Source: Clostridiales bacterium | Lineage (GTDB): Bacteria > Bacillota > Clostridia > Oscillospirales > Acutalibacteraceae | DNA length: 64,000 nucleotides | Assembly: GCA_022799115.1 (NCBI GenBank) | Contig: JAAWNT010000005.1 | Span: forward strand, 46,476 to 110,475 | Direction: 5' to 3' | In this document: positions 60,259 through 64,000 of the stretch, one piece after another | Layout of the letters: each line of letters begins with the position of its first letter | Position numbering within the stretch: position 1 is the first letter of the stretch | The notes under the pieces: model-generated | Told to the model about the DNA's origin: nothing | The model's database searches: none | Seen by the model: the letters and a program-made list of their open reading frames with translations, nothing else | Translations under genes and position numbers: made by a program

Positions 60259-60502
60259 TGTGTTTATCCTCCTTCTTATTTTTTTGGCTCAATGACAATA
60301 TGTAATCGGGACTTCCCGTTTACATCCTATTGGGACCTATGCGGCAATTGAAAAGTACAAAATGCGTATGCTCTTGAACTGTACAATCTTTTGATTTCAT
60401 AAAAAGATTCAGAGTGAGATCCACGGCAGCCACCGGGATGCCTCCAGTTTATAAATGCCTGATAACATTTCATATTCCATTGATTTCGGGAAATCCCCGC
60501 AA
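60259..60502 (-). other. 244-nt spacer in matrix locus
   Basis: Between the two TasA-like genes. It contains the strong AAGGAGG ribosome-binding site of the larger gene; no clear promoter or terminator could be picked out. Confidence 0.4.
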
Positions 60503-61051
60503 TCAATCAAACAATTTATTCGGATTGTTTTTCGTCTGTACCGCATCCGCACAGACTGTAAAGGAAAGGTACAGATTCTGCGCATAGTTGCCGGCCTCTT
60601 CGGGAAAATGAAAAAGCATGGTAAGATCCCGGCGCTCATTCAGCTTCAAAATATCGTTTGCAGCGTCAGCATTTTCCTTTATCAACTCGTTTGCCTTCCC
60701 TTCAAACAGCACGGTATCTCCATGACGGATGGATATTTCCAGCACATCGGCAAGACCGCCTTCAATGTCGGCTAAATACAGCTTATAGTACACATCCCAC
60801 GTACTCTGATTTTCAATAAAGAAATCTTTTTTTACCGTCATACCAGGTTCAAAGAGAAATTCGTGTTCCTCAATCACCGGCTTGCCGTCGTTTAAATTGA
60901 TTTTGACAGTTCCAGTTTGGAAAAGATTATTATCTACCGACACCATTGACCAGATCAGAGCAAAGGTAGTGATACTCAGGCAAAGAGAAAGCAGAACGAT
61001 GGCGACAATGCTAAGAGTCAGCTTTTTAGCGGTTTTCGAGTTGCTGTTCAT
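60503..61051 (-). CDS. Small TasA/SipW-type surface protein
   Basis: 182 residues. The signal region LTLSIVAIVLLSLCLSITTF followed by ALIWSMVSVDNNLFQTGTVK has the SipW substrate layout. A single beta domain follows (INLNDGKPVIEEHEFLFEPG, then FFIENQSTWDVYYKLYLADI), similar to TasA domains. No anchor. ATG 61051 with AAAGGAG. Overlaps the end of the LPQTG protein gene by 26 nt. Confidence 0.8.
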   Translation of the reverse strand: MNSNSKTAKKLTLSIVAIVLLSLCLSITTFALIWSMVSVDNNLFQTGTVKINLNDGKPVIEEHEFLFEPGMTVKKDFFIENQSTWDVYYKLYLADIEGGLADVLEISIRHGDTVLFEGKANELIKENADAANDILKLNERRDLTMLFHFPEEAGNYAQNLYLSFTVCADAVQTKNNPNKLFD

Positions 61052-61937
61052 CGGCTGACTCCTTTCTGAATTTCCATAGCAACACAAGCATGAATAAAGA
61101 AACAGATATAAGACCGACCCACAGATAGGTATTTAAATCATCGCCAGTCTGTGGCAAATCAGTCAACCCATCGTCGTATTCGACGAACCACTCAAAATCC
61201 GCTATCAGTAAGGCCGCCTGATATTCGTTTCCAACCGACGTGTCAAGAGACACATCGATTCGATAGTTGGCAATCGTTTCTTTTGTTGCATTCTTAGAAA
61301 GAAGTTCCGAAAACTTTTTTCCGTTTATTTCCGAAAAAGACGCGTCGCATAGCGCCTTCCCAGTCTCCAGATGGGTCACTTTAATATGCAGTACCTTTCC
61401 GAGCAACTTTGTTTCTTTGGTTATCTTCGCACGAAATACAAGATCGACATCTGCGCTATGATAAGTTTTCACGCAGAAATATTTGCTTTCTGTGTCGCCG
61501 GGAAATAGGTTACGGGCTTCAAAGCGTTCGTTATCGCCGGCATGTCCTTTATATAGTTCCAGCTTTACCGCCTTAGCTTCAGGCGATAGTGTATTGCCCT
61601 TGGAGGCTTTCGCGTTATCTGTCGTTTTTGTTTTGCTTTCAGACACACTCGGTTTGGAAGTTGATGTTTGGGACAGCTGCGCCTGATTAGATAAAATTGG
61701 ATTGGGCGAGTCATATTCCAATACGCTCTCTGCGGGATTACTCCCTATCAGATTATCCGGTACCATTGCTGTAGCCCGCGCCGTAGAAAAATATGTAAGA
61801 TATACATAACGGGCAACCAAACCGCCGATGCTAATTAGAAAGAGGACGGCTAAGATAATGATTGCAAGCTTAGCTTTCGATATTTTTTTCAATACTATAA
61901 CAATCGCCGCTCCCTTCCATATTACAATTAACGACAT
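61026..61937 (-). CDS. LPXTG-anchored surface protein of matrix locus
   Basis: About 300 residues. An N-terminal span (KAKLAIIILAVLFLISIGGL) followed by VARYVYLTYFSTARATA, like other SipW-type starts, a Ser/Thr-rich linker, a beta region (GDTESKYFCVKTYHSADVDL), and the C-terminal sorting signal LPQTGDDLNT plus membrane span and KFRKE. A sortase would fix it to the wall. The start is uncertain: ATG 61937 lacks a ribosome-binding site, TTG 61892 gives a better N-terminus. First visible gene of the locus. Confidence 0.78.
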   Translation of the reverse strand: MSLIVIWKGAAIVIVLKKISKAKLAIIILAVLFLISIGGLVARYVYLTYFSTARATAMVPDNLIGSNPAESVLEYDSPNPILSNQAQLSQTSTSKPSVSESKTKTTDNAKASKGNTLSPEAKAVKLELYKGHAGDNERFEARNLFPGDTESKYFCVKTYHSADVDLVFRAKITKETKLLGKVLHIKVTHLETGKALCDASFSEINGKKFSELLSKNATKETIANYRIDVSLDTSVGNEYQAALLIADFEWFVEYDDGLTDLPQTGDDLNTYLWVGLISVSLFMLVLLWKFRKESADEQQLENR

Positions 61938-61961
61938 AATTCTAATTTTACAGTTTACCAA

Positions 61962-62101
61962 TAAATAGATATCATATTAAAGAAGAAAAATCAATATGTA
62001 ATAAAAGATTCTTCAAATTTCTCAAGAAGATTACTTTTTCAAAGGATTTTTTTATTTCCATAGTATATAAGCGAAAGCCATAATCTCTTTAAAACCTTGC
62101 T
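61962..62101. other. AT-rich region upstream of matrix locus
   Basis: No gene. On the minus strand a weak TTGATT-N17-TATCTA pair lies just upstream of the LPQTG protein gene and could be its promoter, but the match is poor. Confidence 0.3.
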
Positions 62102-62145
62102 GAAAAACGGAGCGGGGCAGCGCCGCTCATGCTGCACTGCCCCGC
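62102..62145 (-). terminator. Terminator of the small 62243-62416 gene
   Basis: Minus strand: GCGGGGCAG pairs with CTGCCCCGC, followed by TCCGTTTTT. About 100 nt past the stop. Confidence 0.75.
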
Positions 62146-62242
62146 ATATTCTTTACTTCGATTTCTTTTTCGGCTATCCGCAGAATTTAAAGCGCTTCCG
62201 TCTCCAATCTGCTCGTTTCAGGATATTAAAAATAGTCTCGCG

Positions 62243-62416
62243 TCAGTTATCGCCGCGGGTCAGATTTTCCGCGCAATCCCGCAGGCTTGCAAAAGAATTG
62301 ACTCGCGCGGCGCGTTGATCGATCTCTTCCTGTACATAGTCAGGAAGCTTGGAAAAATATTGATGCGCCTCCTGATCTTCCGCGATCAAATGATATAAAT
62401 CGGAATATTTTTTATC
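62243..62416 (-). CDS. Small conserved-looking hypothetical protein
   Basis: 57 residues from GTG 62416 (61 from GTG 62428): YSDLYHLIAEDQEAHQYFSK, LPDYVQEEIDQRAARVNSF, ASLRDCAENL. Helical, similar in style to short clostridial proteins of unknown role. AGGGGTGA lies upstream of the preferred start. No function assigned. Confidence 0.62.
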   Translation of the reverse strand, partial: DKKYSDLYHLIAEDQEAHQYFSKLPDYVQEEIDQRAARVNSFASLRDCAENLTRGDN

Positions 62417-62608
62417 CACTGTTATCACCCCTAGTTATCGTTTCCCCATTGCCTTCTTCTCATACAAACGATTGCTTTGTTGGTAAGGTTTCACTAATGT
62501 ACAGAAAAAAACAACGGAGAAATCCGCAAATTTCCGGCAAGTTTTTTCACAATATCATACACGAATGGTGAAAAGAAAACCGGAAATTCTATGGTTGGGG
62601 GTGATAAC

Positions 62609-62848
62609 ATGGCCAAAGAAAGCGCTTATTTTATTGCAAGAAACAGCGATGGGCAGCATGGCCGGAAGGAACTCAAGCAAAAACTCGATCAACTTTCGGG
62701 AGTGACCTCCGTCAGTGTCAATCCAAAGAATCATTTGGTTGCTGTTGATTACGAAAGTTCCAGAGTCTCCTATGACCAGATTGAAAATTGCCTCAACCAT
62801 CTGGGCTATGAGATTGCAGCGGACGCCAGTTTGATTAACACCAGATAG
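62609..62848 (+). CDS. HMA-like fold protein without metal ligands
   Basis: 79 residues. The beta-alpha-beta pattern KELKQKLDQLSGVTSVSVNP, then NHLVAVDYESSRVSYDQIEN and CLNHLGYEIA follows the heavy-metal-associated domain, but the N-terminal CxxC loop is replaced by NSDGQHG, so copper binding is unlikely. ATG 62609 follows GGGGGTGA. Single gene; might bind another ligand or be a regulatory relic. Shares a terminator with the surface protein. Confidence 0.65.
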   Translation: MAKESAYFIARNSDGQHGRKELKQKLDQLSGVTSVSVNPKNHLVAVDYESSRVSYDQIENCLNHLGYEIAADASLINTR

Positions 62849-62961
62849 AGAGCTCGGTGACCGCATAAAGCAAAAATCTGACCGCCAAAATCTTATCGTA
62901 CAAACCCTCATTACAAAACAGACGCTTATACCAATAGACCCTACCTCTGCAACATGCACAG

Positions 62962-63005
62962 AAAAATCCCCTGAAAACCGCAACGTGGTTTCCAGGGGAT
63001 TTTTT
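62962..63005. terminator. Bidirectional terminator between 62848 and 63027
   Basis: AAAAATCCCCTG pairs with CAGGGGATTTTT, extended by AAAACC/GGTTTC, T-runs on both strands. Confidence 0.85.
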
Positions 63006-63026
63006 ACATAGATGGAATTTATTTCT

Positions 63027-64000
63027 TTATCGATCTTTTTTACGAGTCAACCAAAGAGCGCAGGAAGCGCTGATCAGCGTGAGCAACGCGATTCCTGCGA
63101 ATCCGTTGTCCCCTGTCTTGGTGGGTTTGCTTCCTTCTCCCGTCGTGATCGTGCCGGATCCGGAGGAAGTTGAAGACATCTCATTCTTTCGTACCATCCC
63201 AGCCAGGGCCGCGCGCAGATTTTGCTCAGCATCGTCAACATCGTACTGAGAAACGGATTCCTTAGCGGCCATGATTTCGGCTCTGCGGAGCGCCTGAAGC
63301 AAGGCGTTTACAGAGGGTTCGGTATATAGGCTCAAGTCCATTTGTTTTGCCTGACCGATCATCTGATTGAGTACATCCTTATTCGGCAGCATCCGTAAAT
63401 TTGTCATTGCTTCAATCAATGCGGAGGTGGTCTCTTGAATATCGTCCTCCCAAGCGTTACCGCTTGCCAGGATCGCTTCCGCTGTGTTAAGGACATCCAG
63501 GAAGACTTGTTTGCCGGATTGTGCGTACAGGTCAATGTTTTCTTTAATTGTTCTGGCGATATCCACCGCAACCTGAAGGACGGTCTTATCGCCCTGCTTC
63601 CAGTCCACTTTGGCCATCACATTGAGCAATCTAATCGTAGCGGCGTTGATATCCTCCTGTGTAGCATCGCCAGGATTGTCCGCCAACGCTTTTCCTGCCT
63701 GCAAAGCCCCGTGGAATTCTTGTATCACTGCCTCCATCGTGTTATTCAAAGCGCCGTCTTGTAAGAGCTGCTCCGCCTTCACAATGACCGCTTTGAGTAC
63801 ATCGGTGACTACGGTGGAGGGAATCTCCTCAAATTCCGCCGTAATCACTACGTCTCCGGCCGGCATGACAAATTGATGATCCTCTATCGCCACGCCGTTT
63901 ACTTTCAGGGAATCCTCCACCAAACGGTAGCCCGCGTCCGGTGCAACCGTTACGAAAACGGTTTCGCCTTGCTTCGCGCTCTGCTTATTTACCGTTACAG
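63027..64000 (-). CDS. C-terminal part of a large cell-surface protein, cut by window edge
   Basis: At least 323 residues; the frame is open through the right edge, so the start is missing. The first visible part is a B-repeat-like domain (VTVNKQSAKQGETVFVTVAP, FVMPAGDVVITAEF). Then three helical FIVAR-like repeats (AVIVKAEQLLQDGALNNTME, VAVDIARTIKENIDLYAQSG, QMIGQAKQMDLSLYTEPSVN). The C-terminus PTKTGDNGFAGIALL plus RKKDR resembles a sortase signal but has KTGD instead of LPxTG, as in many clostridial proteins. Confidence 0.85.
   Translation of the reverse strand, partial: VTVNKQSAKQGETVFVTVAPDAGYRLVEDSLKVNGVAIEDHQFVMPAGDVVITAEFEEIPSTVVTDVLKAVIVKAEQLLQDGALNNTMEAVIQEFHGALQAGKALADNPGDATQEDINAATIRLLNVMAKVDWKQGDKTVLQVAVDIARTIKENIDLYAQSGKQVFLDVLNTAEAILASGNAWEDDIQETTSALIEAMTNLRMLPNKDVLNQMIGQAKQMDLSLYTEPSVNALLQALRRAEIMAAKESVSQYDVDDAEQNLRAALAGMVRKNEMSSTSSGSGTITTGEGSKPTKTGDNGFAGIALLTLISASCALWLTRKKDR

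Overview
The window (about 52% GC by eye, not counted) looks like the chromosome of an anaerobic, spore-forming member of the Clostridia, probably a gut Oscillospiraceae-type organism. The evidence is a SpoVT regulator, a Na+-pumping decarboxylase beta/gamma pair, a split ferredoxin-linked glutamate synthase, a type III glutamine synthetase, an ANTAR regulator beside glnA, LPXTG-type and SipW-type surface proteins, and strong Shine-Dalgarno sites with frequent GTG/TTG starts. I saw no rRNA, tRNA, CRISPR array, phage or insertion sequence.

Region 1 (1-19.3 kb) is a nitrogen-assimilation island. On the minus strand one long operon runs from about 13.5 kb to the left edge: glutamate synthase as separate proteins (class II amidase, FMN core, ferredoxin, flavin oxidoreductase, GXGXG domain), then glnA, an ANTAR antiterminator, carA, an in-frame CarB-DapF fusion and pyrG. 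Glutamine production is thus co-transcribed with major glutamine consumers. Divergently on the plus strand lie asnA-glnN and an Amt-PII fusion. The glt, asnA and amt leaders each carry a small hairpin with a six-base loop AARGGC (A at 1, G at 4) at the predicted transcript 5' end, and each overlaps a larger competing hairpin. This is the layout expected of ANTAR-controlled antitermination and is the main regulatory find.

Region 2 (19.6-34.5 kb) is mixed core genome: pcrA; oadG-oadB; an AraC regulator with a DUF1836 protein; a TfoX C-terminal-domain protein; an ABC-F ATPase; an M14 peptidase; a NUDIX hydrolase; a membrane-anchored propeller-like protein; a 38-aa protein; and alr. Region 3 (33.6-42.8 kb) is the canonical rimP-nusA-rnpM-ylxQ-infB-rbfA-nrnA-truB-ribF operon, preceded by spoVT.

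Region 4 (43.3-56.5 kb) has an orphan solute-binding lipoprotein fused to a peptidoglycan-binding domain, a DUF815 ATPase, a three-gene ABC exporter operon, a phosphoribosyltransferase, the copper operon copA-csoR with a textbook CsoR operator, an Amidase_6 protein, two small proteins and a Cys-type sulfatase. CopA carries a whole CopZ-like domain at its C-terminus whose own ribosome-binding site and ATG survive inside the reading frame. This is the same arrangement as CarB-DapF.

Region 5 (56.6-64 kb) encodes an extracellular assembly system: a SipW-type signal peptidase with a coiled-coil tail, four proteins with SipW-type or related N-termini (one with LysM, one with a beta-helix-like region, one with an LPQTG anchor), and the C-terminal part of a large surface protein cut by the right edge.
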